64,000 nt of DNA from Variovorax paradoxus (GTDB lineage Bacteria; Pseudomonadota; Gammaproteobacteria; Burkholderiales; Burkholderiaceae_C), in contig NZ_JXQQ01000119.1 in assembly GCF_000834655.1 (NCBI RefSeq), forward strand, positions 1 through 64,000, given 5' to 3'. A program made the position numbers and the translations under genes. Below the pieces are notes generated by a model. That model had not been told where the DNA came from. It saw only the letters and a program-made list of their open reading frames with translations, and did not search any database. Positions 18,248-26,319 of the stretch are shown here, in pieces; position 1 is the stretch's first letter; the number at the start of each line of letters is the position of its first letter.

Positions 18248-19843
18248 TCAGGCCGTGAGCAGCGCCTTGCGCCGCAGGTCCTTCAAGGCCAGCGCGACCT
18301 GTTGCTGCGCGAATTCCTTCAGCGCCTCGGGCTCGGTCAGCGGCTTCTCGTCCTTGACGAAACGCAGGCGATCGGCTCGCACCTCACCGGCCAGGTGCTC
18401 GGCGAGCGCCTCGTGCGAATGCGTGCCGTCGAGCAGCGGCAGCAGGCTGCGCTCGAGCAGCGTGAGCCCCACGGATTCGTGCCACTGGTTGCATGCCTGC
18501 GCGTTGGCGCCTGCCGAAAGCGCGAGGCCGGGCGCGCCGCGCACCGTTGCCAGGGCCTGCGGCAGGTTGGACACATCGGTCGCTGCCGGCACCGGCGTGC
18601 GCCGGAAACGCAAGGCGCCCAGGATCACCAGTTCCTCGAGCATGGCCAGCACGACCCGCTCGACCGCATCGCGCGGCTCGCCGGTGAGCGTCTTCGCGGC
18701 GTCGATCAGGGCGTCGGCGGAAGCGGACGCCGGGTAGCGCGCCTCCAGCACCTGCGCCACGGCCTTGTGCACGGGCAGGCGCAGCGTGACCTTGAGGTTG
18801 CGGATCGCATGGCAGGGCTGCTCGCGCGCATCGAGCGTCAGCGCGCCGCCGTCTTCGGAGGTGAACATGCCCGCGAATTCCAGGGCGCGGATGCGCACCG
18901 GATCGAGGCGGTAGCGGATGTCCCTGGCGCGCTCCTGCTTGACCAGCAAGGTCTGGCGGAAGGTGCGGTTGACCAGGAAGTCGAGGTACTGCTCCATCAT
19001 GATCTGGCTGCCGCCGCATTCGCGCAGCAATGGATCGCGCACCTTCTCGCCGTAGTTCTGCACGAACATGGTCGAAGGCTCCGCATCGCACAGGTAGGCC
19101 AGGCCGCGGGCGTCGGCACGCGCGGCGAACTCCTTGAAGTAGCAAGGCTCGTTGCAGGGCTCGAGAAACTCGTGCAGCAGGTAGTAGCCGCTGGAGCCGC
19201 GCACGATCGGCATGGTCTCTTCGAGCGTTTTCTTGAGCACGCTGTCCGGGCGCGCCGACTGCTCGAGGAATTCGAGCATGCCGCGTGCGTAGGCCAGCTT
19301 CTCGTCGGGCGTGTCGCGAGGGCCTCCGCGCAGGATCATCGCGTCGCGCACGATCTCGCGCGCCTTCCAGCCCGGATAAACGTTGTAGCTCACATAAGCC
19401 ACGCCGTTCGGCGCCAGGTTCTCCGAGCAGATGCGCAGGATCGCGTCCTGCACCGGGCCCGGCACCCAACTGTAGACGCCGTGGCAGACGATGTAGTCGA
19501 ACTGGCCGAACGAGGCGTCGATGTCGGCGATGTTGAACGCCCGCAACTCGACGTTCGAAAGGCCCGCATGCGCGATGGCTGCGACGCCTTGCGATACCTG
19601 CACGGGCGACAGATCGACACCGATGGCGTGCGCCTCGGGGTGGCGCGCCGCGAAGGGAATCAGGTTGCCGCCGGCCGCACAACCCAGCTCCAGCACACGC
19701 GCCTTGGCGGGAGCGGGTGCGTCCAGTCCGAAGAGGAAGGCCAGCGCTTCCAGATGCTCCATGGCGGACTGCGGGAACGGATGCGAGTCGTAGGGCACCG
19801 TGTCGTAGTAGCTGGTCAGCGTGGAAGTCAGTGAATCCGGCAC
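18248..19843 (-). CDS. SAM methyltransferase with regulatory domain, PKMT-like
   Basis: A 531-residue protein. The N-terminal class I methyltransferase domain (about 35-180) has the SAM motif VLELGCAAGGN and the acidic IGVDLSPVQV. It is followed by a methyltransferase regulatory domain (about 225-310, with EPCNEPCYFKEFAARA) and a helical C-terminal region to the end. This arrangement is that of bacterial proteins related to the rickettsial protein-lysine methyltransferases that act on outer-membrane protein OmpB. A protein substrate is plausible but unproven. A possible -10 box TATAGT lies near 19896-19901 on the minus strand. Confidence 0.82.
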   Translation of the reverse strand: MPDSLTSTLTSYYDTVPYDSHPFPQSAMEHLEALAFLFGLDAPAPAKARVLELGCAAGGNLIPFAARHPEAHAIGVDLSPVQVSQGVAAIAHAGLSNVELRAFNIADIDASFGQFDYIVCHGVYSWVPGPVQDAILRICSENLAPNGVAYVSYNVYPGWKAREIVRDAMILRGGPRDTPDEKLAYARGMLEFLEQSARPDSVLKKTLEETMPIVRGSSGYYLLHEFLEPCNEPCYFKEFAARADARGLAYLCDAEPSTMFVQNYGEKVRDPLLRECGGSQIMMEQYLDFLVNRTFRQTLLVKQERARDIRYRLDPVRIRALEFAGMFTSEDGGALTLDAREQPCHAIRNLKVTLRLPVHKAVAQVLEARYPASASADALIDAAKTLTGEPRDAVERVVLAMLEELVILGALRFRRTPVPAATDVSNLPQALATVRGAPGLALSAGANAQACNQWHESVGLTLLERSLLPLLDGTHSHEALAEHLAGEVRADRLRFVKDEKPLTEPEALKEFAQQQVALALKDLRRKALLTA

Positions 19844-19921
19844 GGGTGTCCTTGGGGATCTGGGGGAGAAACTCAGGCTGCGATGTGTCAGCGCTCGCCG
19901 ACTATAGCCCCGCGATCAGGC

Positions 19922-19947
19922 AAAAAAAACCCAGCGGTGAAGCTGGG
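19922..19947 (-). terminator. Rho-independent terminator after the small SOS-box gene
   Basis: CCCAGC and GCTGGG pair around a six-base loop and are followed on the minus strand by eight T residues. It lies about 70 bases past the stop of the 82-residue gene at 20017-20265 and upstream of the methyltransferase gene, so it isolates the two. Confidence 0.85.
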
Positions 19948-20016
19948 CTCAAGCCTTTCTGCTGGCATGGCATCAAGGACCCCGCACAGGTTGACCGGCG
20001 GGGGACGGCGAACCCG

Positions 20017-20265
20017 TCAAGGAGAAATTGGGGGCTGCCCCGAAGGCAGTTGACGCGATGAAGCGACGGATGCGGGCGCCCAGGCTTCCGTGAGTGGACG
20101 AAGCCAATCGTTGGCAGCCTCGTCCGGCAGCATGGCCCGCAGCCGCGCATCTCTTCGGAGAGTGCGCGCAACGTCTTCCAGTTCGAGGGCGTCTACCGTG
20201 TGCCAGCGCTGCCGCAACCGATGCGCGCAGGCGGCGATCCAGAGGGTGGCCGGGATGTTTTCCAT
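20017..20265 (-). CDS. Small protein next to a LexA box (82 aa)
   Basis: An 82-residue protein that I do not recognise. Residues 1-60 are predicted helical and amphipathic (HRLRQRWHTVDALELEDVARTL), and the last 20 residues are Ser/Pro-rich and probably disordered. No membrane segment or signal. It is divergent from another small gene across a 50-base gap that holds a strong LexA operator, and it has its own terminator downstream, which supports a real transcript. ATG 20265 has no clear Shine-Dalgarno sequence. A TAAAAT -10-like box at 20272-20277 would even give a nearly leaderless message. SOS induction is inferred from the operator. Confidence 0.65.
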   Translation of the reverse strand: MENIPATLWIAACAHRLRQRWHTVDALELEDVARTLRRDARLRAMLPDEAANDWLRPLTEAWAPASVASSRQLPSGQPPISP

Positions 20266-20277
20266 GACGGCATTTTA

Positions 20278-20293
20278 CTGTATATTTGTACAG
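20278..20293. promoter_or_regulatory. LexA (SOS) operator
   Basis: CTGTATATTTGTACAG is CTG-N10-CAG with the preferred CTGT...ACAG ends and an AT-rich centre; the palindrome extends one more base on both sides. This is the proteobacterial LexA consensus. It lies 13 bases from one small gene and 23 from the other, in the promoter position for both. Confidence 0.85.
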
Positions 20294-20315
20294 TCTTTTC
20301 ATCAAGGATGTCGCC

Positions 20316-20594
20316 ATGTCTACAACCGAAGATATCGCCCCCGCCCCCAATCACGCCTTGACCGAGGCCCTCGCCTGGATCTCGAAGTTCGCGCATGCCT
20401 GGAAGGCGATCGAACCGGCTCCCAAGAGCCTCAGCATCGACGGCTTCATCATCTGGGGACCCGTGCTCTACGAGAAGCACAAGGGCGAAGACCCCGTGAA
20501 GCTTGCGCAGCAGCTGTTCGGCAAGTCCGGTGCGTATTTCAGGTATCTCTATCCCGGACGCAAGGCAGGCGCCGGTGCTGAACAGGCGTCTTAG
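20316..20594 (+). CDS. Small protein divergent from a LexA box (92 aa)
   Basis: A 92-residue soluble protein with no recognised domain. It starts with a polar segment, then ALTEALAWISKFAHAWKAIEP, likely helical, then DGFIIWGPVLYEKHKGEDP and a C-terminal Lys/Gly/Ala tail. ATG 20316 is chosen because AAGGA precedes it at good spacing; an in-frame ATG at 20286 would overlap the LexA box. The gene is transcribed away from the 82-residue gene and both flank the same SOS operator. The next gene, a small lipoprotein, begins nine bases after its stop. Function unknown; DNA-damage induction is predicted. Confidence 0.75.
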   Translation: MSTTEDIAPAPNHALTEALAWISKFAHAWKAIEPAPKSLSIDGFIIWGPVLYEKHKGEDPVKLAQQLFGKSGAYFRYLYPGRKAGAGAEQAS

Positions 20595-20603
20595 AATGCC
20601 CCG

Positions 20604-20816
20604 ATGAATTGGCGCACCACACTGCTTCCGCTTGCCTTGATCACCACCGTCATCACCGGTTGCTCGGCCCCGAACGAGATCGTGCCGTTTCGCGAAGGCG
20701 TGCTGCGTGCGCCCAGCTACACGCTGGCAGCGGACTACTGCAGTGCGAAGGACCTGACGCCGAGATGGATCGGCAAAGCGCCTGCGGAATCAGGCGTCCT
20801 TTTTCAGTGCTACTGA
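20604..20816 (+). CDS. Small lipoprotein (70 aa)
   Basis: A 70-residue protein with a short lipoprotein signal (LLPLALITTVITGC), the modified Cys being residue 20. The mature part is about 50 residues with two further cysteines (DYCSAKDLTPRW, VLFQCY) that could form a disulfide in the periplasm. It follows the 92-residue gene by nine bases on the same strand and could share its SOS-controlled transcript. No family recognised. Confidence 0.7.
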   Translation: MNWRTTLLPLALITTVITGCSAPNEIVPFREGVLRAPSYTLAADYCSAKDLTPRWIGKAPAESGVLFQCY

Positions 20817-20837
20817 AGCCGCGAGGGCTGAAATGAA

Positions 20838-20869
20838 AACGGCAGTCGTTGGTGACAACGACTGCCGTT
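20838..20869 (-). terminator. Terminator of ssrA
   Basis: A perfect 14-base-pair stem (AACGGCAGTCGTTG / CAACGACTGCCGTT) with a four-base loop, followed on the minus strand by TTTTCATTT. It lies nine bases beyond the tmRNA 3' end. It may also limit readthrough from the lipoprotein gene on the plus strand. Confidence 0.9.
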
Positions 20870-20877
20870 CTGTTGAG

Positions 20878-21264
20878 TGGTGGAGCTGGGGGGATTTGAA
20901 CCCCCGTCCGCAAGCCTTCATCGCGCAGTTCTACATGTTTAGTGATCTGATTTGAGTCTCGCTTCCGGAGTCGCGCAGTCACACGCTAAACCGGACGCCA
21001 GCACCCTATTTTCTCGCTCCGACCCAAGGTACCCGGATCGGAGCCAGCCGATGTAATTATCTTTGCAGCCGGGAGGTTTCAGATTGCTCTGTCACCCCCT
21101 TGCCCAGCCCATCGGCCTGCTGTTGCAAAGCTCACTGGCAATTAAGCAGCGAGTGCGAAACGTTCGTCGTTTGCAGTTAGTTTGTTTGAATCTGTTTTAC
21201 GAGCGCATTCAGCTCGACATGCCCCGCTGCGACTCCGAACCCACGTCGAAACCAGTGCAGCCCC
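20878..21264 (-). ncRNA. ssrA: Transfer-messenger RNA (tmRNA)
   Basis: The 5' end GGGGCTG pairs with CAGCTCC just before the ACCA 3' end to form the acceptor stem, and the T-arm GGGGGTTCAAATCCCCC is obvious, giving a 387-base one-piece tmRNA. The tag reading frame on the minus strand at 21142-21174 encodes ANDERFALAA and then TAA, the usual betaproteobacterial tag ending in ALAA. It rescues stalled ribosomes together with SmpB and marks the products for ClpXP. The 5' end is 12 bases after the gph stop codon, with a TAAAAT -10 box overlapping that stop. Confidence 0.96.
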
Positions 21265-21273
21265 AAGTCTCGC

Positions 21274-21279
21274 ATTTTA
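21274..21279 (-). promoter_or_regulatory. Probable -10 box of ssrA overlapping the gph stop codon
   Basis: TAAAAT on the minus strand begins with the TAA stop codon of gph and lies 9 bases before the mature tmRNA 5' end. TTGCAT, about 15 bases further upstream inside gph, is a possible -35 element with short spacing. Confidence 0.5.
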
Positions 21280-21945
21280 GGCGCTATTGAGCAAATGCAA
21301 GAGCGCCATGGGCGAAGATATTGACGCATCCGCCTGCCAGAGGGTCGCATCGGCCTGCGAACCCATGTAGCCGTAGGTTGCGGCCACGGTTCGCATGCCG
21401 GCAGCGCGGCCCGCAATGATGTCGCGCTCGTCGTCGCCAACGTAGATGCACGCCGCCGAAGGAACGCCCAATCGACGCGCCGCTTCGTGCAGCGGTTCCG
21501 GATGTGGCTTGGCATGCGGCGTGGTGTCGCCGCTCACGATGGCACCCGCGCTGGCGAAGAGCGGCATGGCACGGGTCAACGGGTTGGTGAATCGCATCGA
21601 CTTGTTGGTGACCACGCCCCAGAGAAGACCGCGCGCCTGGATGGATTCGATCAACGCCTGGACGCCATCGAACACCTGAGTGTTAAGTAGCATGCGGCGC
21701 TCGTAGGCGACGAAGAACTCCTCACGCAGTTCGGGAAATTCAGGCGCATCGGGCGTGATGCCAAAGGCCACGCCGAGCATGCCCCGTGCACCCGAGCCCG
21801 CATGCGGACGATAGCGCTCGAGAGGATAGGGCTCGAGGCCGCGATCGGTCCTCATCTTGTCGGCCGCGGCACCCAAATCAGGCGCGCTGTCGATCAGCGT
21901 GCCATCGAGGTCGAACAGCACGGCTTGTGTAAGTAAGCCCTTCAT
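21277..21945 (-). CDS. gph: Phosphoglycolate phosphatase, HAD family
   Basis: A 222-residue HAD-superfamily hydrolase. Motif I is LFDLDGTLIDSAPD, with the nucleophile and acid Asp pair near residues 11-13, VTNK is motif II, KPHPEPL carries the motif III Lys, and YVGDDERDI is motif IV. It dephosphorylates 2-phosphoglycolate, which arises from oxidative DNA damage and photorespiration-like reactions. ATG 21945 overlaps the ubiG stop (ATGA), a gene pairing conserved in betaproteobacteria. Another HAD substrate cannot be excluded. Confidence 0.9.
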   Translation of the reverse strand: MKGLLTQAVLFDLDGTLIDSAPDLGAAADKMRTDRGLEPYPLERYRPHAGSGARGMLGVAFGITPDAPEFPELREEFFVAYERRMLLNTQVFDGVQALIESIQARGLLWGVVTNKSMRFTNPLTRAMPLFASAGAIVSGDTTPHAKPHPEPLHEAARRLGVPSAACIYVGDDERDIIAGRAAGMRTVAATYGYMGSQADATLWQADASISSPMALLHLLNSA

Positions 21946-22670
21946 CCCTGCGAACCCGGCAGCGATGGCCTTTGCGTCGCAAACATGTAGTTGACGCTGG
22001 TGTCGGCGCTGAGCCAATAACGCCGGGTCAGCGGGTTGTGCTCCATGCCGCGGGTGTGCCGCAGGTCGAGGTCCGCGGCGCGGCAGTAAGCTGCGAGTTC
22101 GCTCGGACGAATCAGCTTCGCGTACTCATGGGTGCCACGGGGGAGCATCCCAAGGATGTATTCCGCGCCGACGATCGCCAGCGCGAAAGACTTCAGGTTG
22201 CGGTTGATGGTCGAGAAAAACACCCACCCTCCCGGCTTGACCAGTGTGGCGCAGGCCTGGATGACCGATGCTGGCTTGGGCACGTGTTCGAGCATTTCCA
22301 TGCAGGTGACGACGTCGAAGCTGGCCGGCTGCTCGGCGGCCAGCGCCTCGGCGCTGACCTCACGGTATTTGACGCCGCGGGTGCCGGCCTCGAGCGCGTG
22401 CAACTGTGCCACTTTGAGTGCTTTGCCTGCTAGATCGATACCCAGCACGTCGGCACCCTTTCGGGCCATCGAATCGGCCAGGATCCCGCCACCACAACCG
22501 ATATCGAGCACGCGGCGCTGCGAAATAGGTGCAATACCGTCAATCCATTCCAGACGCAAAGGATTGATTTCGTGCAGCGGGCGGAATTCGCTCTCCAAAT
22601 CCCACCACCGATGCGCAAGTTCTGAAAACTTGGCAAGTTCAGCCGGGTCGGCATTCACATTTTCTGTCAT
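21942..22670 (-). CDS. ubiG: Ubiquinone biosynthesis O-methyltransferase UbiG
   Basis: A 242-residue class I SAM-dependent methyltransferase that carries out both O-methylations of ubiquinone synthesis. The N-terminal FSELAHRWWDLESEFRPLHEINPLR is diagnostic of UbiG. The SAM motif is VLDIGCGGGILAD, followed by GIDLAGKAL and CMEMLEHVP. ATG 22670 (MTENVNADP) gives the usual length; the longer reading would run into the ompA terminator. It is translationally coupled to gph. Confidence 0.95.
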   Translation of the reverse strand: MTENVNADPAELAKFSELAHRWWDLESEFRPLHEINPLRLEWIDGIAPISQRRVLDIGCGGGILADSMARKGADVLGIDLAGKALKVAQLHALEAGTRGVKYREVSAEALAAEQPASFDVVTCMEMLEHVPKPASVIQACATLVKPGGWVFFSTINRNLKSFALAIVGAEYILGMLPRGTHEYAKLIRPSELAAYCRAADLDLRHTRGMEHNPLTRRYWLSADTSVNYMFATQRPSLPGSQG

Positions 22671-22749
22671 ATCGCAATTATGAAGCGGGCAATGCCCGAC
22701 ATGCGCAGGACGATCTTGTCGAATTTCTGCCGACGAATTCGACAGGCAT

Positions 22750-22775
22750 AAAAAAACCCCGCCGAAGCGGGGTTT
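22750..22775 (-). terminator. Rho-independent terminator of the OmpA-family gene
   Basis: CCCCGC and GCGGGG pair around a CGAA tetraloop, extended by A-T pairs, and a run of T residues follows on the minus strand. It lies 24 bases past the ompA stop and upstream of ubiG. Confidence 0.9.
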
Positions 22776-22798
22776 CATTCATCGATGGAATCGATCGA

Positions 22799-23449
22799 TT
22801 AGTTGGCGCGGGTGCCGACCACTTCGATTTCCACGCGACGGTTCTTGGCGCGGCCTTCCTTGGTGCGGTTGTCAGCCACAGGCTGCTTCTCGCCCTTGCC
22901 TTCGGTGTAGACGCGGTTGCGTTCGATGCCCTTCGAGACCAGGAAGGCCTTGACGGCTTCGGCGCGACGCACCGACAGACGCTGGTTGTAGGCGTCCGTA
23001 CCGATCGAGTCGGTGTGGCCCACAGCGATGATCACTTCGAGGTTGACGCCACGGATCTTCTCGACCAGGTCGGTCAGCTTTGCGCGACCTTCAGGCTTCA
23101 GAACCGACTTGTCGAAGTCGAAGAATGCGTCGGCAGCGAAGGTAACCTTCGAAGCAGCGACGGCCGGCGGCGTGCCAGCGGGAGGAGGCGTCACGCCCGG
23201 GGTCGGCTGAGCAGCAACGGCCGGAACCAGAGCGCCGTCGCAACCGGCGGCGGCGGTAGCCGGCGTCCAGTTGGCATCGCGCCAGCACAGTTCGTTCGTA
23301 CCGTTCTTCCAGACCAGTTCGCCGGTGCCGTTTTGCCAGTTGTCGATCGTAGGACCGCCGTCCGCAGCGGTGACACGGGTCTGCGCGCCGGCGGCAGTGG
23401 CGAGCGCAGCGACTGCAAACATCATCGCCACTTTATTCAGTTTCTTCAT
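22799..23449 (-). CDS. OmpA-family outer-membrane protein
   Basis: A 216-residue protein: signal peptide ending at AAGAQ (residue 23), a short N-terminal domain with paired Trp/Cys motifs (NGTNELCWRDANW), a Pro-rich linker near residues 80-95, and an OmpA C-terminal peptidoglycan-binding domain. That domain shows FFDFDKSVLKPEG, GHTDSIGTDAYNQRLSVRRA and NRRVEIEVVG. There is no eight-stranded barrel, so it is a small OmpA-like anchor rather than a porin. A GAGGAGAACC sequence precedes the ATG. It is divergent from gyrA and has its own terminator. Confidence 0.92.
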   Translation of the reverse strand: MKKLNKVAMMFAVAALATAAGAQTRVTAADGGPTIDNWQNGTGELVWKNGTNELCWRDANWTPATAAAGCDGALVPAVAAQPTPGVTPPPAGTPPAVAASKVTFAADAFFDFDKSVLKPEGRAKLTDLVEKIRGVNLEVIIAVGHTDSIGTDAYNQRLSVRRAEAVKAFLVSKGIERNRVYTEGKGEKQPVADNRTKEGRAKNRRVEIEVVGTRAN

Positions 23450-23673
23450 GGTTCTCCTCTTGGGGAAAAAGCCGCAGCCGCGCTGCGAATCAAGGACGCT
23501 TTAAGTGACCACCACCCAAAACGTTGAGACGATTGTGCCATAGGGTCTTTGGCAAACAGGCTGCCGGACGCCCCCGAAGCGTAGGACGGAGGCGGAATAG
23601 CCGGCTTGTGTTGCGGCGGAGCGACACCCCTCACAGCGTAAAATTTCGCCTTCCTGCCGCCAGCCTCTTGCCC

Positions 23674-26319
23674 ATGACCTCCTTCGCCAAAGAAACCCTG
23701 CCCATCAGTCTTGAAGAGGAAATGCGCAGTAGCTATCTCGATTACGCCATGAGCGTGATCGTGGGCCGAGCGCTACCCGACGCACGCGATGGCCTCAAGC
23801 CGGTGCATCGGCGCGTGCTCTTCGCCATGCACGAACTCAACAACGACTGGAACCGGCCGTACAAGAAGTCGGCCCGTATCGTCGGTGACGTGATCGGTAA
23901 ATACCACCCGCACGGCGACCAATCGGTCTACGACACCATCGTGCGATTGGCGCAGGACTTCTCCATGCGCCACATGCTGGTCGACGGCCAGGGCAACTTC
24001 GGCTCGGTGGATGGAGACAACGCCGCCGCAATGCGTTATACGGAAATCCGGCTCGCCAAAATTGCGCATGAAATGCTGGCCGATATCGACAAGGAAACTG
24101 TCGACTTTCAAGACAATTACGACGGCTCCGAAAAAGAACCGAAAGTTTTGCCGAGCCAGTTGCCCAATTTGCTGGTCAATGGCTCGGGCGGTATTGCGGT
24201 CGGCATGGCCACGAATATCCCGCCGCACAACTTGAATGAGGTCGTCGACGCCTGCCTGCACCTCTTGCGCAATCCCGAGGCCAGCATCGACGAGCTGATG
24301 GAAATCGTGCCCGCGCCCGACTTCCCCACTGCCGGCATCATCTACGGCATCAACGGCGTGAAGGACGGCTACCGCACCGGTCGCGGCAAGGTCGTGATGC
24401 GCGCCAAGTGCCACTTCGAGGACATCGACCGCGGCCAGCGCCAGGCGATCATCGTCGACGAGCTCCCCTACCAGGTCAACAAGAAGACGCTCCAGGAGCG
24501 CATGGCCGAGCTGGTGCACGAGAAGAAGATCGAAGGCATTAGCCACATCCAGGACGAATCCGACAAGTCGGGCATGCGCCTGGTGATCGAACTCAAGCGC
24601 GGCGAAGTGCCCGAGGTGGTACTCAACAACCTCTACAAGCAGACGCAGCTGCAGGACACCTTCGGCATCAACATGGTGGCGCTGGTCGACGGCCAGCCCA
24701 AGCTGTGCAACCTGAAGGACTTGATCCAGGTCTTCCTGCAGCATCGCCGCGAGGTGGTCACGCGCCGCACTGTCTTCACGCTGCGCAAGGCCCGCGAACG
24801 CGGCCACGTGCTCGAAGGCCTGGCGGTGGCGCTCGCCAACATCGACGAGTTCATCCGGATCATTCGCGAATCGCCGACGCCGCCGGTCGCCAAGGCCGAG
24901 CTGATGACCCGCAGTTGGGACAGCAAACTCGTGCGCGAGATGCTCACGCGCTCGCGCACCGATGGCGGCGTGATCAACGCCGACGACTACCGCCCCGAAG
25001 GACTCGAGCGCGAATTCGGCATGGGCTCGGATGGCCTCTACCGCCTCTCGGACACGCAAGCGCAAGAAATTCTGCAGATGCGCCTGCAGCGCCTGACCGG
25101 CCTGGAGCAGGACAAGATCGTTGCCGAGTACAAGGACGTGATGGCAGAAATCGACGACCTGCTCGACATCCTGGCCAAGCCCGAGCGCGTATCGGTCATC
25201 ATCGGCGACGAACTGGGCACCATCAAGCAGGAGTTCGGCCAGAGCAAGCTCGGCGCACGCCGCAGCCTGGTCGAGCACAGCGCGTTCGACCTCTCGACCG
25301 AAGACCTGATCACGCCGACCGACATGGTGGTCACGCTCTCGCACAGCGGCTACATCAAGAGCCAGCCGCTGGGCGAGTACCGCGCGCAGAAGCGCGGCGG
25401 CCGCGGCAAGCAGGCCACTGCCACCAAGGAAGACGACTGGATCGACCAGCTCTTCATCGCCAACACGCACGACTACATCCTGTGCTTCTCCAACCGCGGC
25501 CGGCTCTACTGGCTCAAGGTGTGGGAAGTGCCGGCGGGTTCGCGTGGCTCGCGCGGCCGGCCGATCGTCAACATGTTCCCGCTGCAGGAAGGCGAGAAGA
25601 TCAACGTGGCGCTCGCCCTCACCGGCGAGAAGCGCAACTTCCCGGCCGACCAGTACGTGTTCATGGCGACCTCGATGGGCACCGTCAAGAAGACCGCGCT
25701 CGACGAGTTCAACAACCCGCGCAAGGGCGGCATCATTGCCGTGAACCTGGACGACGGCGACTACCTCATCGGTGCCGCCCTCACCGACGGCAAGCATGAC
25801 GTGATGCTCTTCAGCGACGGCGGCAAGGCCGTGCGCTTCGCCGAAGACGACGTCCGGCCGCTGGGCCGCAATGCGCGCGGCGTGCGCGGCATGTCGCTCG
25901 ACCCGGGCCAGGGCGTCATCGCCATGCTGGTGGCCGAGGACGAGCAGCAAAGCGTGCTCACCGCCACTGAAAATGGTTACGGAAAGCGAACAAGCATTAC
26001 GGAATACACGCGTCATGGCCGCGGAACCAAAGGCATGATCGCGATTCAACAGAGTGAGCGCAACGGCAAGGTCGTTGCCGCCACTCTCGTGCATGCGGAC
26101 GATGAGATCATGCTCATCACCGACAAGGGCGTGCTTGTGCGCACCCGGGTTGCCGAAATTCGTGAACTAGGTCGCGCGACGCAAGGCGTCACGCTGATCG
26201 GGCTCGACGAAGGCGCCAAACTCAGCGGGCTACAGCGTATCGTCGAAAACGACGCGAACGGCGAGACCGAGCCGGACGCAGACGATACTTCCACATCTTC
26301 AACGGAGAATCCTCAGTGA
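23674..26319 (+). CDS. gyrA: DNA gyrase subunit A
   Basis: An 881-residue type IIA topoisomerase subunit that cleaves and rejoins DNA during negative supercoiling with GyrB. The N-terminus LEEEMRSSYLDYAMSVIVGRALPD is canonical and Tyr122 in AAMRYTEIRL is the catalytic tyrosine. The C-terminal half shows the beta-pinwheel repeats and a GyrA box (QKRGGRGK, near residue 573). In the quinolone-resistance region the sequence is HGDQSVYD: Gln at position 83 where E. coli has Ser, with Asp87 kept. ATG 23674 gives the standard N-terminus. The downstream gene starts inside its stop. Confidence 0.97.
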   Translation: MTSFAKETLPISLEEEMRSSYLDYAMSVIVGRALPDARDGLKPVHRRVLFAMHELNNDWNRPYKKSARIVGDVIGKYHPHGDQSVYDTIVRLAQDFSMRHMLVDGQGNFGSVDGDNAAAMRYTEIRLAKIAHEMLADIDKETVDFQDNYDGSEKEPKVLPSQLPNLLVNGSGGIAVGMATNIPPHNLNEVVDACLHLLRNPEASIDELMEIVPAPDFPTAGIIYGINGVKDGYRTGRGKVVMRAKCHFEDIDRGQRQAIIVDELPYQVNKKTLQERMAELVHEKKIEGISHIQDESDKSGMRLVIELKRGEVPEVVLNNLYKQTQLQDTFGINMVALVDGQPKLCNLKDLIQVFLQHRREVVTRRTVFTLRKARERGHVLEGLAVALANIDEFIRIIRESPTPPVAKAELMTRSWDSKLVREMLTRSRTDGGVINADDYRPEGLEREFGMGSDGLYRLSDTQAQEILQMRLQRLTGLEQDKIVAEYKDVMAEIDDLLDILAKPERVSVIIGDELGTIKQEFGQSKLGARRSLVEHSAFDLSTEDLITPTDMVVTLSHSGYIKSQPLGEYRAQKRGGRGKQATATKEDDWIDQLFIANTHDYILCFSNRGRLYWLKVWEVPAGSRGSRGRPIVNMFPLQEGEKINVALALTGEKRNFPADQYVFMATSMGTVKKTALDEFNNPRKGGIIAVNLDDGDYLIGAALTDGKHDVMLFSDGGKAVRFAEDDVRPLGRNARGVRGMSLDPGQGVIAMLVAEDEQQSVLTATENGYGKRTSITEYTRHGRGTKGMIAIQQSERNGKVVAATLVHADDEIMLITDKGVLVRTRVAEIRELGRATQGVTLIGLDEGAKLSGLQRIVENDANGETEPDADDTSTSSTENPQ

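Noticed and set aside
20878..20940. A tRNA gene suggested by the T-arm and CCA end
   Set aside because: The acceptor stem pairs with a 5' end 380 bases away and a tag frame lies between, so it is tmRNA.
23773..26094. A 773-residue antisense frame over gyrA
   Set aside because: Explained by GC-biased third positions of gyrA; no domain and no ribosome binding site.
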